Source: Phenylobacterium sp. (lineage in GTDB: Bacteria > Pseudomonadota > Alphaproteobacteria > Caulobacterales > Caulobacteraceae). Taken from it: a stretch of DNA of 64,000 bases. Each line of letters starts with the position of its first letter. The first letter of the stretch is position 1. The stretch lies in contig SSMU01000030.1 of the NCBI GenBank assembly GCA_004799545.1, positions 334,216 through 398,215 on the forward strand, in the 5' to 3' direction. The translations under genes were made by a program, and so were the position numbers. Positions 32,237 through 41,107 of this stretch are shown here, piece by piece. Under the pieces are notes generated by a model that saw only the letters and a list, made by a program, of their open reading frames with translations, ran no database searches and was not told the origin of the DNA.

Positions 32237-32829
32237 GCCGGCTGGCGGCGGCGGCGCTGGCCGCCGCGCTTTGCGGGCTGGCCGCCCCGGCCGGCGCGGT
32301 CGCCAAGCCGCCGGCCAAGCCCGCGGCGCCGGCCGTCCAGAAGCCGGTGGTCGAGGCCTATACGCCGCTCGCCAAGACCGACGCGGCGGCCCGCGCCGGC
32401 GACGCCAACGCCCAGACCCATCTCGGCGACGACTACCTGCTGGGTCAGGAGGGGGCGGCCAAGGACGTGGTCCAGGCGCGCCACTGGTACGAGCTGGCCG
32501 CCGCCCAGGGCCAGCCCGACGCCGCCTTCGTGCTTGGCGAGATCTACTGGAACGGCGACGGCACGGCCAAGGACAACGCCGCCGCCCAGCGCTGGTGGAA
32601 GGTGGCCTACGAGCACGGCCGTCAGGACGCCGCCAAGCTGCTGGGCGACGAGGCCTTCGCCCGCGCCAAGGGGGAAGGCGAGACCTGGAGCCTGCCGGCC
32701 CTTCAGGAGGCGTTGGACTGGTACCAGAAGGACGCCGCCATCGCCGGGCCCGCTGTGCAGGAGAAGGCCGTGGCGCGGGTCAAGCAGGTGCAGGACCTGA
32801 TCGACTACGCGCGACGCCAGGGTGGCTGA
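32233..32829 (+). CDS. Exported Sel1/TPR-repeat protein
   Basis: A 198-residue protein from GTG at 32233, overlapping the sdhB stop (GTGA). It begins with a signal peptide (SRLAAAALAAALCGLAAPAG) and a Pro/Ala linker. At least two Sel1 repeats follow: AGDANAQTHLGDDYLLGQEG with ARHWYELAAAQGQPDAAFVL, then GEIYWNGDGTAKDNAAAQRW. Such repeats bind partner proteins, here in the periplasm. The overlap suggests coexpression with complex II, but a role in it is speculation. Confidence 0.85.
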   Translation: MSRLAAAALAAALCGLAAPAGAVAKPPAKPAAPAVQKPVVEAYTPLAKTDAAARAGDANAQTHLGDDYLLGQEGAAKDVVQARHWYELAAAQGQPDAAFVLGEIYWNGDGTAKDNAAAQRWWKVAYEHGRQDAAKLLGDEAFARAKGEGETWSLPALQEALDWYQKDAAIAGPAVQEKAVARVKQVQDLIDYARRQGG

Positions 32830-32835
32830 AGCCGC

Positions 32836-33408
32836 CTATCGCGGCGGCGGCCGGAACAGGGTTTCGAGGCCGACGATCACCTCGTCGATCAGCCGAGGCT
32901 GGCCGGGCGTGGCCAGGGAGGCCGCCCCGTGGGCCGAGGCCCAGACGGCGAGCGTGATCTGGTCGAGCGGCGGGTCGGCGCGGCCCTGGGCGGCGGCGAC
33001 CTCGGCGACGATGCGGCGCAGGATGTCGAGCGCGGCCTCCCTGGCCTGCGACACGGCCGCCAGCTCGGCGATCTCCGGCTCGAACATCAGGCCGAACAGC
33101 GCCGGCTCCCGCTGCGCGAACCCGAAGTAGCCGGTGGCCCAGCTGCGCAGCCGGGTCCCCGACCCGGCCTCCCGGTCGGCCCGCTCCAGCTCGCGCCGCA
33201 GCTCCAGGAAGCCGCCGGCCGCGAGCTCGCCCAGCAGCGCCGTCTTGCTGTCGTAGTGATGATACATGGAGCCGGCGGTGATACCCGCCCGGGCGGCGAG
33301 CGCGCGCAGGTTCAGCTGCTTGAGGCCGCCTTCCTCCAGCATGCCACGGGCTTCGCGGATCAGGCGGCCGGGCAGGTCGCCCGCGTGGTATCGGCCTCGC
33401 TCGGACAT
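32836..33408 (-). CDS. TetR-family transcriptional regulator
   Basis: A 190-residue regulator. The N-terminal HTH reads LKQLNLRALAARAGITAGSM, then YHHYDSKTALLGELAAGGF, the standard TetR recognition region. The helical C-terminal ligand domain is of the WHG/TetR_C type. It is convergent with the sdh operon and lies 34 bp after the P450 stop on the same strand, so it may be cotranscribed with and regulate the alkane-hydroxylase-like system. No operator was recognised upstream of the P450. Confidence 0.9.
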   Translation of the reverse strand: MSERGRYHAGDLPGRLIREARGMLEEGGLKQLNLRALAARAGITAGSMYHHYDSKTALLGELAAGGFLELRRELERADREAGSGTRLRSWATGYFGFAQREPALFGLMFEPEIAELAAVSQAREAALDILRRIVAEVAAAQGRADPPLDQITLAVWASAHGAASLATPGQPRLIDEVIVGLETLFRPPPR

Positions 33409-33442
33409 GGCGGCCCGAGCTTACGCCCAATCGCGCCCGCGG

Positions 33443-34714
33443 CTAGGTCCGGCGGGGGATGATCACCGGCAGGGTCTCGTAGCCCTTCACGAACACCGAA
33501 TGGGTCCGGGTGGGCTCGCGCAGCAGGCGCACCTCCGGGAAGCGTTTCATGATCTCTTCCCAGATGATGGTCAGCTGCAGCTCGGCCAGGCGGTTGCCGA
33601 CGCAGCGGTGGATGCCGAAGCCGAACGACATGTGGTGGCGCGGCCGCTCGCGGTCGATGCGGTAGGCGTTGGGGTCCTCCACCTCGCTCTCGTCGCGGTT
33701 GCCCGAGACGTACCACATGGCCACCCGGTCGCCCTTCCGGATGGTCTTGCCGCCGAGCTCGAAGTCGGCGGTGGCGGTGCGGGCCATGTGCGCCAGCGGC
33801 GTCTGCCAGCGGATGGTCTCGGAGACCATGGAGCCGACCAGCGAGGGGTTGGCCCTGAGCTTGTCGTACTCGCCGGGGTTCTTGTTCAGCGCATAGACCG
33901 AGCCCGAGATGGTGTTCCGGGTGGTGTCGTTGCCGCCGATGATCAGCAGCACGACGTTGGAATGGTAGTCGGTCTGGGTCGAGTTGCGGGTGTCGGGGCC
34001 ATGGGCCAGCATCGACACCAGGTCGAACTTCGGCTCGGCGTTCACCCGCTCGTTCCAGAGCTCGGTGAAGCGGGCGAAGCAGGCGTCGGCCTCCTGGCGC
34101 TTGTGCTCCCAGCTCTTGGCCGGGCCGTGGCCTGGCGCATTGGTGAACATGTCCGACCAGTGGGTGAGGAGCCTGCGGTCCTCTTGCGGGAAGTCGAAGA
34201 GCGTCGCCAGCGTCATCGCCGTCAGCTCCTTGGAGACCAGGTCCACCCAGTCGAACTCCTCGCCGATCGGCAGGGCGTCCAGGATGGCGCCGGCCCGCTC
34301 GCGGATCATCGGCGACATGGCCGCGAGGTTGGCGGGGGCGACGGCGGGGCTGACGGTCTTGCGCTGCACGTCGTGGCCCGGCGGGTCCATGGCGATGAAG
34401 CTCGACCCCCGCGGACGCTTCTCGGACTCGGCCTTGGCCTCCAGGGTCTGCAGCACGATGCCGTCGGCGGAGGAGAACACCTGGTGGTTGGAATCCACCG
34501 CCATGATGTCGTTCCAGCGGGTGATCGACCAGAACGGGCCGTAGGTGGGCGAATCGATGAAGTGGACCGGGTCTTCCTTCCGCAGCCGCTCGAAGATCGG
34601 CCAGAAGGCGTCGGCGACGAACAGCTCCGCCTGGGCCGGGTCCAGCGCCTCGATCGGCAGGCTGAGGGCTTGCGCCGCCGCCGCTTCTTTGAAATCCACC
34701 GAACCGTCGTCCAT
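33443..34714 (-). CDS. Cytochrome P450, CYP153-like (alkane/fatty-acid terminal hydroxylase)
   Basis: A 423-residue soluble P450. The I-helix reads LLIIGGNDTTRNTISGSVYA, the ExxR region VSETIRWQTPLAHMARTA, and the heme loop SFGFGIHRCVGNRLAELQ with ligand Cys371. The phrases ETIRWQTPLAHM, VAMWYVSGNRDE and HHMSFGFGIHRCVG are close to the CYP153 family, which hydroxylates medium-chain alkanes and fatty acids at the terminal carbon. The ATG at 34714 is preferred. A ferredoxin reductase and a 2Fe-2S ferredoxin lie divergently alongside, the usual CYP153 redox partners. Confidence 0.92.
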   Translation of the reverse strand: MDDGSVDFKEAAAAQALSLPIEALDPAQAELFVADAFWPIFERLRKEDPVHFIDSPTYGPFWSITRWNDIMAVDSNHQVFSSADGIVLQTLEAKAESEKRPRGSSFIAMDPPGHDVQRKTVSPAVAPANLAAMSPMIRERAGAILDALPIGEEFDWVDLVSKELTAMTLATLFDFPQEDRRLLTHWSDMFTNAPGHGPAKSWEHKRQEADACFARFTELWNERVNAEPKFDLVSMLAHGPDTRNSTQTDYHSNVVLLIIGGNDTTRNTISGSVYALNKNPGEYDKLRANPSLVGSMVSETIRWQTPLAHMARTATADFELGGKTIRKGDRVAMWYVSGNRDESEVEDPNAYRIDRERPRHHMSFGFGIHRCVGNRLAELQLTIIWEEIMKRFPEVRLLREPTRTHSVFVKGYETLPVIIPRRT

Positions 34715-34881
34715 GGACCGCCTCCGCCAATGATCTTGGCCCCGGCGCACTTGGAACGGCCGCGGCAGGGAGATGGCGCCTATCCAAACGCTGTTCTGCA
34801 AGCCATTTCTCCTCTCCCCGCGACGTGGGCGGCGCGCGAGGTTAAGTTGACGGGGGCGTCATTTATGGGCATCGGAGCGAG

Positions 34882-36111
34882 ATGAGCGATCCGGCCGCAC
34901 ATGTGGTGATCCTGGGCGCGGGCCATGCGGGCGGCACGCTCGCGGCCCTGTTGCGCCAGCAGGGCCACGAGGGCCCGATCACCCTGGTCGGCGAGGAGCC
35001 GATCCCGCCCTACCAGCGGCCGCCGCTCTCCAAGGCCTGGCTGAAGGGCGAGGCCGACGCCGATTCCCTGGCCCTGAAGCCGCTGGAATTCTACGCCGAG
35101 CACAATATCGACTTCCGCCCCGCCACCCGCGCCAAGCGCCTGGAGCGCAGCCGTCAGGTGGTGCATCTCGAAGATGGCGGGGTCATCGCCTACGACCTGC
35201 TGGCGATCGCCACCGGGGCCCGGGCCATCGCCCTGCCGATCCCCGGCGCCGACCTCTCCGGCGTCATGTTCCTGCGCACCGCCGCCGACGCCGAGCAGCT
35301 GAAGGCCACCATCGGGCCCGGCAGGACCCTCGCGGTCGTCGGGGGCGGGTATATCGGCCTGGAGGTCGCCGCCTCCGGCCGCGCCCTGGGCGCCGAAGTG
35401 GTGGTGCTGGAGCGCGAGGACCGGCTCTTGGCCCGTGTCGCCTGCGATACGCTGTCGAGCTTCTTCAAGGGCTACCACGAGCAGCGCGGCGTCGACTTCG
35501 AACTGGGCTGTTCGGTCGTGGGCTTCGAGGGCCGGGACGGCTTTGTCACTGGCGTCAGGCTGGCCGACGGCCGGCTGATCGCCTGCGACGCGGTGGTGGT
35601 GGGGGTCGGCGCCCAGCCCAACGACGAGATCGCCCGCGACGCCGGCCTGGATTGCGCCCGCGGCGTCGTCGTCGACCTGGAGGCCCGCACCTCCGATCCC
35701 AACATTTTCGCGATCGGCGACGTAGCCCACCGGCCGATGCCGATCTACGGCCGCATGTTCCGCATGGAGAGCGTGCCCAACGCCCTCGAGCAGGCCAAGC
35801 AGGCGGCGGCCGCGATCACCGGCCGACCGGCCCCGGCCGGCGAGGCGCCGTGGCAATGGTCGGACCAGTATGACCTGAAGCTGCAGATCGCCGGCTACGC
35901 CTTCGACGTGGACGAGATCCTGGTGCGCGGCGATCCCGCCACCGCCAAGTTCGCGGTCTTCCACCTGAAGGGCGACCAGCTGCAATCGGTGGAGGCGATC
36001 AATTCGCCGCCTGAGTTCATGATGGGCAAGCAGCTCATCCTAAGCCGCAGGGCGGTCGACAAGGCCAGGCTTGCGGACCCCTCCGTTTCCATGAAAGAGG
36101 TCGCCGCGTAG
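34882..36111 (+). CDS. Rhodocoxin/putidaredoxin-type ferredoxin reductase
   Basis: A 409-residue FAD and NADH enzyme. The FAD motif is VVILGAGHAGGTLAALLRQQ, followed by PYQRPPLSKAWLKGEA. The NAD motif is LAVVGGGYIGLEVAASGRAL, and the second FAD contact SDPNIFAIGDVAHRPMPIYG. The C-terminal domain includes WQWSDQYDLKLQIAG. This is the electron donor chain start for the neighbouring P450 through the ferredoxin at 36244. It is divergent from the P450 with 167 bp between. Confidence 0.94.
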   Translation: MSDPAAHVVILGAGHAGGTLAALLRQQGHEGPITLVGEEPIPPYQRPPLSKAWLKGEADADSLALKPLEFYAEHNIDFRPATRAKRLERSRQVVHLEDGGVIAYDLLAIATGARAIALPIPGADLSGVMFLRTAADAEQLKATIGPGRTLAVVGGGYIGLEVAASGRALGAEVVVLEREDRLLARVACDTLSSFFKGYHEQRGVDFELGCSVVGFEGRDGFVTGVRLADGRLIACDAVVVGVGAQPNDEIARDAGLDCARGVVVDLEARTSDPNIFAIGDVAHRPMPIYGRMFRMESVPNALEQAKQAAAAITGRPAPAGEAPWQWSDQYDLKLQIAGYAFDVDEILVRGDPATAKFAVFHLKGDQLQSVEAINSPPEFMMGKQLILSRRAVDKARLADPSVSMKEVAA

Positions 36112-36166
36112 TGCGCATTCAGCAAAAGTGGGAACCGGTTTTGCGCCCGGAATGCGCACAATTTTT
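36112..36166. repeat. Palindromic repeat family D, copy 1, with terminator-like T run
   Basis: Begins at the reductase stop. TGCGCATTC pairs with GAATGCGCA as a 9-bp outer stem, and GCAAAA with TTTTGC inside. The core AGCAAAAGTGGGAACCGGTT recurs, with one change, at 60858. ATTTTT follows the stem, so it may terminate or attenuate transcription between reductase and ferredoxin. Confidence 0.75.
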
Positions 36167-36243
36167 GATTGCCGAGTTCTTCTCGAGCCGGTCCGAGCGA
36201 CCGGATCGAGACGAACTCTAGGCGGGGCGTCGAGACAAGAACC

Positions 36244-36564
36244 ATGGCCAAGATCACCTACATCGAGCACGACGGGACCGAGCACGTCATCGACGTGAAG
36301 CCGGGCCTTTCGGTCATGGAAGGCGCGGTGAAGAACAACATCCCCGGCATCGACGCCGACTGCGGCGGGGCCTGCGCCTGCGCCACCTGCCACGTCTATG
36401 TCAAAGAGGAGTGGCTCGATAAGACGGGCGAGAAGTCGGCCATGGAGGAGTCCATGCTGGACTTCGCCGAGAGCGTCGAGCCGAACAGCCGGCTGTCCTG
36501 CCAGATCCGGGTCAGCGACGCGCTGGACGGGCTGGTGGTGACCATGCCGGAGAGCCAGCACTAA
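36244..36564 (+). CDS. 2Fe-2S ferredoxin (P450 redox partner)
   Basis: A 106-residue adrenodoxin/putidaredoxin-type ferredoxin. Cluster ligands are Cys40, Cys46, Cys49 and Cys86 in DADCGGACACATCHVYVKEE and SRLSCQIR. The start MAKITYIEHDGTEHVIDV and the MEESMLDFAE segment are family features. The gene follows the reductase after 132 bp that contain a family D hairpin. Together with the CYP153-like P450 and reductase it forms a class I three-component hydroxylase. Confidence 0.95.
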   Translation: MAKITYIEHDGTEHVIDVKPGLSVMEGAVKNNIPGIDADCGGACACATCHVYVKEEWLDKTGEKSAMEESMLDFAESVEPNSRLSCQIRVSDALDGLVVTMPESQH

Positions 36565-36571
36565 GGCTGGA

Positions 36572-37693
36572 TCAGAACCGCACCGTGATGTTGCGGCGGT
36601 CGAGGACGTAGCCCACCAGCCAGCAGACCAGCATGTAGGCCGTGGCGCAGAGCAGCGAGCCGAGCGGGCCGGGCGCCAGCGCCTGGAACAGGTTCACGCC
36701 GATCCAGTCATAGACATCGACGTCGGGCGCCACCTCGATCTGCCGCAGGACGACGACGAACAGCTCCGAGAACAGGTAGATGACCAGCGGGTTGCGGCCG
36801 AACACCTGGAAGAAGCGGACAGCCGGGTTCGGCGGGCGGCCTTCGAGGACCGCGGCGAGGGCGGCCAGCACCACCAGGTCGATGCCGCTGGTGAACAGCA
36901 CGAAGCTCGAGGTCCAGAGCTTCTTGGCGATCGGGAAGGCCGGGCTCCAGGCGAGGCCGGCCAGCGCCAGGACGAGGCCGGTCAGCGCCATCCGCGAGAG
37001 TGCGCGCCGCCGGTCGGGCGCCGTCACGAGGAACCGCGCCGCCAGGTAGCCGGCGATCACATTGACCGTCGCCGGCAGGGTCCCCAGCAGGCCCTCCGGA
37101 TCGAAGCCCTCGTCGCGGCGGTAGAGGTGGGCCTTGCCGAACACCAGGAGGTCGAGCCGCGTGCCGGCGTTGCCCAGCTTGGAGAGCGGGTCCGCCGGAT
37201 CCCCGAACGCCAGCAGCAGGCCCCAGTAGCCGAGCAGCAGCAACACTGAGAGGGCCACGAGCCGGCGCGGACCGAGGTAGCGCACGGCGAAGGCGGCGAG
37301 CAGGTAGCAGAGGGCGATCCGCTGCAGCACGCCCATGATCCGGGTGTCGGCGAAGGGCGACAGGGCCCAGCCGCCGCCGTCGAGCCGGTGCGCGAACGGG
37401 AACCAGTACATCAGGAAGCCCGCGAGGAAGATCAGGGCGGTCCGCCTGAGCACCTTGGCCGCGAACGCCGCGTCGGTGATGGGCCGCTGGAAGGCGAAGC
37501 TCATCGAGGCGCCGACCGCGAACAGGAAGGACGGGAAGACCCAGTCGGCGGCGGTGAAGCCGAACCACTTGGCGTGGACCAGGATGGGGTAGGCGTCGGC
37601 CCCGCCGCCGGCGGTGTTGACCACGATCATCAGGCAGACGGCCAGGCCGCGGAAGACGTCCAGGGCGAGGAAGCGCGGCGCGGGCTGATCCAT
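36572..37693 (-). CDS. HGSNAT/NagX-like multi-pass membrane protein (DUF5009-type)
   Basis: A 373-residue inner-membrane protein with about ten hydrophobic helices. The N-terminal RFLALDVFRGLAVCLMIVVN and WVFPSFLFAVGASMSFAF are hallmarks of the acyltransferase-3-like family containing human heparan-alpha-glucosaminide N-acetyltransferase and bacterial NagX. RRTALIFLAGFLMYWFPF and RIMGVLQRIALCYLLAA follow. NagX-type proteins are linked to amino-sugar use. Here it lies 8 bp after a GH89 alpha-N-acetylglucosaminidase gene on the same strand, which supports a shared glycan role. Confidence 0.85.
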   Translation of the reverse strand: MDQPAPRFLALDVFRGLAVCLMIVVNTAGGGADAYPILVHAKWFGFTAADWVFPSFLFAVGASMSFAFQRPITDAAFAAKVLRRTALIFLAGFLMYWFPFAHRLDGGGWALSPFADTRIMGVLQRIALCYLLAAFAVRYLGPRRLVALSVLLLLGYWGLLLAFGDPADPLSKLGNAGTRLDLLVFGKAHLYRRDEGFDPEGLLGTLPATVNVIAGYLAARFLVTAPDRRRALSRMALTGLVLALAGLAWSPAFPIAKKLWTSSFVLFTSGIDLVVLAALAAVLEGRPPNPAVRFFQVFGRNPLVIYLFSELFVVVLRQIEVAPDVDVYDWIGVNLFQALAPGPLGSLLCATAYMLVCWLVGYVLDRRNITVRF

Positions 37694-37701
37694 GGCCGAG
37701 C

Positions 37702-40017
37702 TTAGGCCTGGTCTAGCCGCGCGAGAAGCCGGCGCACCGAGCCGACCGGGTCCGGCGGGACCTCTCGGACGTAGCGGGTGTCGCGCGCCACCCAGGCTTC
37801 TTCCCAGGCGGCGATCCGGGCGACCACGGCCGCTTCGTCGAAGGGCCCGGCGCCGGCCGCGCGCAGGGCGTCCAGGAACTGCGTCCAGCGGGGCAGGTAG
37901 AAGTCGCGGTAGAGCCCCTGCCAGGCCTTGGAGGCATAGTCGGCGAGGTTGGCGTGGCCGCCCCAGATCGTCACCTGGGCCTTGGCGTTCAGCACATAGG
38001 CGCGGGCGTCCTCCGGCGTGTCGCCATAGACGCGGGCTTCATCGATCCAGCTCGCCAGGCTTTCGGTGCGCACGCCCAAGAGGGCGTCGAGCGCCAGGGT
38101 AAGGTCCTCGATCCTGCGCCGCGCCGCATCGCCGGCCGCCAGGTCCCCGCGCCGATAGGCGGCGACGGCCTGGATCAGGGCGAGGTCGATGTCTTCGCTG
38201 GCCAGGTGACGGGTGGCGTCCACCAGATCGATGACGAACAGCGGCTGGTGGGCGAAGCCGGGGGCGATCCGCGCCAGCTCATGGACCGCGACGGCCAAGG
38301 CGGCGCGGTCGCCGGGATGGCCCTCGAACGTCGTGATGGTCGCCGTCGGGCGCTTGAAGAACAGGTAGGCGCCGGCCCGGTTGTTCCACCAGCGCGGGGT
38401 CCAGTAGCGGACGGAATAGGCGCCATCGACGAGGAGGCCCAGGGCTGCCTCCAGCTCCGGCGTGGTGCGGCCGTAGCGGGACCGGGCGTAGGTCGAGAGC
38501 CAGGCCGCGCGCGAGACGCCGCCGGCGTTCCAGGCCAGGTCGTAGGCCGCCTCGTAGACGATGGAATTGTTGTTCAGCCCCTCCGGGAACAGGCCGAAGC
38601 CGGTCAGGGCCTTGGTGTCGGGGCTGGCCGTCAGGGCCGCGAGGTCCCGGCGATAGTAGTCGAGGTCGCCATAGACCGGATTGCTGCCGCCGTAGTTGTG
38701 CACATAGCCGTAGATCCACCGCTTGCCGCCGAACGCGGCGGCCCGGCGCCAGATGTCCGGGTAGCGGTCGTTGCCGATGTCGAGGATCATCAGCGCCTCG
38801 TCGGGCACCTGGCTCAGGTAGGCGGCGATGGCGTCCGGCGTCCAGAATCCCTGGTCGGCGCCGAACAGCCAGCCCTGCATCACCCAGACGGCGTCCGGCC
38901 GCGTCTGGCGGAAGGCCTCGTGGATCGCCTTGCCGTAGGCCGCGAGGCGGCGCGCCTTCAGGGCGGGATCGACCTCGGCCTTGCCAGAGGTCTTATCGGG
39001 GGTCTTGCCGGTGGCGTCGTTGAACGCCCCGCCCGCGTCGGAGCCGTCCTCGGCGATCGGCGGGGTCATCTCGTTGAAGGAGTCGGCGAGGTAGTAGGTG
39101 CCCGCGCCATAGGTCTGCGTGTAGAGCGCCAGGAACCGCGCGGCGAGGTGGGCGAACAGCGGGTCGGTGGGATCGAGCCAATAGGTCTCGTGGAAGCCGG
39201 GCCCGCCGCGCATCCGGTAGATGCGGGCCTTGGGGTTCTTCAACGCGAAGGCCTTGGGCACATAGCCGCCGAACGCCGGCAGGATCGGGCTCATGCCGAG
39301 CGCGCGCATCCGGGCGAGGATCTGGCGCTGCAGGTCGCGCTTCTTGGCGATCCAGGCGGCGGGCAGGGGCGCGAGGTAGCCCTCGATATTGCCCATCCGC
39401 TGCCAGGGCGTGAAGGCCGGGCCGGAGAAGTAGGCGGCGAGCTCGTCCTCCGAGAGACCCGCCTCACGCCACAGGGCCCGCCAGACGTGCTCCTGGCCCT
39501 CCATGGCGAGCGGCATGTCGACGCCGTGCACCGCCATCCAATCGATCTCGCGGCTCCAGCGCGGCCAGTCCCACCAGGCCGTGGTGTAGCCATAGGTGCA
39601 GGTGTTCAGGTAGGCGCGATGCTGGAACGGGCTCTCCACCCGGCCGGTGGCGAGGTCCGGGAGATGGGCCGGCAGGGCCACGCGGTCGCCCTCCCAGCTG
39701 ACGTGGACGAGGCCGGCGTCGCGCAGGCTGGCGTAGACGCCGCGCACCAGGGCGACGGGCGTGTCGCCGCGCACCGACAGCCGGCCGCGGCGGCTCTCGA
39801 CGGAATACCAGGGCCGCGACCCGGCTTCGGGCGAGGGCTCGAGCGAAAGCGCGATGGCCCGGGCGGCAGGGCCGAACAGGCGGGTCAGGACGGCCCGCGC
39901 GGCTTCTGTATCGGTACGGCCTCGCGACGCCATGGCCGGCGAGGCCGCCGCGAACAGCCAGGCGCCGAGCGATCGCGCCAGGGCCTGGCGGCGCGACAGG
40001 GGTTCGGGACCGATCAT
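37702..40017 (-). CDS. GH89 alpha-N-acetylglucosaminidase, Tat-exported
   Basis: A 771-residue glycosidase related to human NAGLU. It has a twin-arginine signal (LSRRQALARSLGAWLFAAAS). The GH89 core is recognisable in the segments YLNTCTYGYTTAWWDWPRWS, REIDWMAVHGVDMPLAMEGQ, GYVPKAFALKNPKARIYRM, YLADSFNEMTPP and AVWVMQGWLF. The family hydrolyses terminal alpha-linked GlcNAc, for example of heparan-type glycans or GlcNAc-alpha-Gal caps. It overlaps the upstream LysR gene by 4 bp (ATGA) and is followed by the HGSNAT-like gene, making a three-gene operon. Confidence 0.92.
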   Translation of the reverse strand: MIGPEPLSRRQALARSLGAWLFAAASPAMASRGRTDTEAARAVLTRLFGPAARAIALSLEPSPEAGSRPWYSVESRRGRLSVRGDTPVALVRGVYASLRDAGLVHVSWEGDRVALPAHLPDLATGRVESPFQHRAYLNTCTYGYTTAWWDWPRWSREIDWMAVHGVDMPLAMEGQEHVWRALWREAGLSEDELAAYFSGPAFTPWQRMGNIEGYLAPLPAAWIAKKRDLQRQILARMRALGMSPILPAFGGYVPKAFALKNPKARIYRMRGGPGFHETYWLDPTDPLFAHLAARFLALYTQTYGAGTYYLADSFNEMTPPIAEDGSDAGGAFNDATGKTPDKTSGKAEVDPALKARRLAAYGKAIHEAFRQTRPDAVWVMQGWLFGADQGFWTPDAIAAYLSQVPDEALMILDIGNDRYPDIWRRAAAFGGKRWIYGYVHNYGGSNPVYGDLDYYRRDLAALTASPDTKALTGFGLFPEGLNNNSIVYEAAYDLAWNAGGVSRAAWLSTYARSRYGRTTPELEAALGLLVDGAYSVRYWTPRWWNNRAGAYLFFKRPTATITTFEGHPGDRAALAVAVHELARIAPGFAHQPLFVIDLVDATRHLASEDIDLALIQAVAAYRRGDLAAGDAARRRIEDLTLALDALLGVRTESLASWIDEARVYGDTPEDARAYVLNAKAQVTIWGGHANLADYASKAWQGLYRDFYLPRWTQFLDALRAAGAGPFDEAAVVARIAAWEEAWVARDTRYVREVPPDPVGSVRRLLARLDQA

Positions 40018-41009
40018 CCCGACACGACGGCTTGGCGCGGATCGGCGGCGTCTGCTTCCGCGGCTTGCGCCTCGGCCAGCAGCCAGTCGCGCAGCAGCGC
40101 GATACGGCGCAGCTTGCGGCTGTCGGCCCGCCAGGCGACGAAATAGCCGAGGTCGGCGGGCGGCGGATCACCCTCGGCCACAGGCCGCACCAGCCGGCCC
40201 GGTTTCACGAAGTTGACCGGCAGGGGCATGGTCTCCGGGATCGGCCGCACCAGGTGGCCGGCCCTGAGGTCGTCCTCCACCATGCTGGAGCGCACCAGGG
40301 CGACGCCCAGGCCGCGCGCCACGGCGTCCAGGGTCAGCACCGAGTCGTTGAACGCCGGGCCAGGCGTCGGCGCCCCCTTCAACCCGTAGCGGTCGAAGAA
40401 CAGCGGCCAGAGCCGGTCGGTGCTGTGGATCAGGGGCGCCCGGGTGAGGTCGGCCAGGGCCGCGATCCGCTGCGCCGCCGCCAGCGCCGGGGTGCACACC
40501 ACATAGAACTGGTCGGCGGTCAGCCGCGCGGTCTCCAGCCCGTCCCAGCCGCCGCGCCCGAAGCGCACGCCGATGTCGACGCCGTCGGTGGTGAAGTTGG
40601 CCACCCGGTCCTCCACCCGCACGTCGAGGCTGGCGCCGGCCGGATCGGCCAGCAGCCGGGGCAACTTGGGCGCCAGCCAGCGGTTGGCGAAGGCGGTGTT
40701 GATGCTGAGCACCAGGGGCTCGGGGGCCGCGGCGACGGCGAACTCGTCCACCGCAGCATGCAGCCGGCCGACCGCGGCGGCCACTTCGACGGCCAGCCGC
40801 TGGGCCTGCGGGGTGGGCAGCATCTCGTTGCCCTGCCGCTTGAACAGCTGCGCGCCCAGCTCGGCCTCCAGCTTGCGGATCTGCTGGCTGACCGCGCCCT
40901 GGGTCACCGCCAGCTCGCGGGCCGCGGCGCTGTAGCTGCGGCAGCGGACGGCGGCCTCGAGCGCGCGCAGGGCGAAGAAGGACGGCAGGCGCTTCACCCC
41001 CAAGGTCAT
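40014..41009 (-). CDS. GcvA-like LysR-family regulator
   Basis: A 331-residue LysR protein. The start RLPSFFALRALEAAVRCRSY, with SAAARELAVTQGAVSQQIRK as recognition helix and LFKRQGNEMLPTPQAQRLA, is the GcvA/AmpR-like subtype. The ligand domain includes GVDIGVRFGRGGWDGLE. It is the first gene of an operon with the GH89 enzyme, overlapping it by 4 bp, so it probably controls glycan use. It is divergent from the TonB-receptor-like gene 98 bp away, a second possible target. Confidence 0.93.
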   Translation of the reverse strand: MTLGVKRLPSFFALRALEAAVRCRSYSAAARELAVTQGAVSQQIRKLEAELGAQLFKRQGNEMLPTPQAQRLAVEVAAAVGRLHAAVDEFAVAAAPEPLVLSINTAFANRWLAPKLPRLLADPAGASLDVRVEDRVANFTTDGVDIGVRFGRGGWDGLETARLTADQFYVVCTPALAAAQRIAALADLTRAPLIHSTDRLWPLFFDRYGLKGAPTPGPAFNDSVLTLDAVARGLGVALVRSSMVEDDLRAGHLVRPIPETMPLPVNFVKPGRLVRPVAEGDPPPADLGYFVAWRADSRKLRRIALLRDWLLAEAQAAEADAADPRQAVVSG

Positions 41010-41107
41010 TAGCGACGGTCATAACCGGGCACAAATACTATCGTTCGCTGAGCAGGGCGGCGCTCGCCTAACTCCGGCCCGGGACGTGACGACGAGCGGG
41101 GTCGGGG

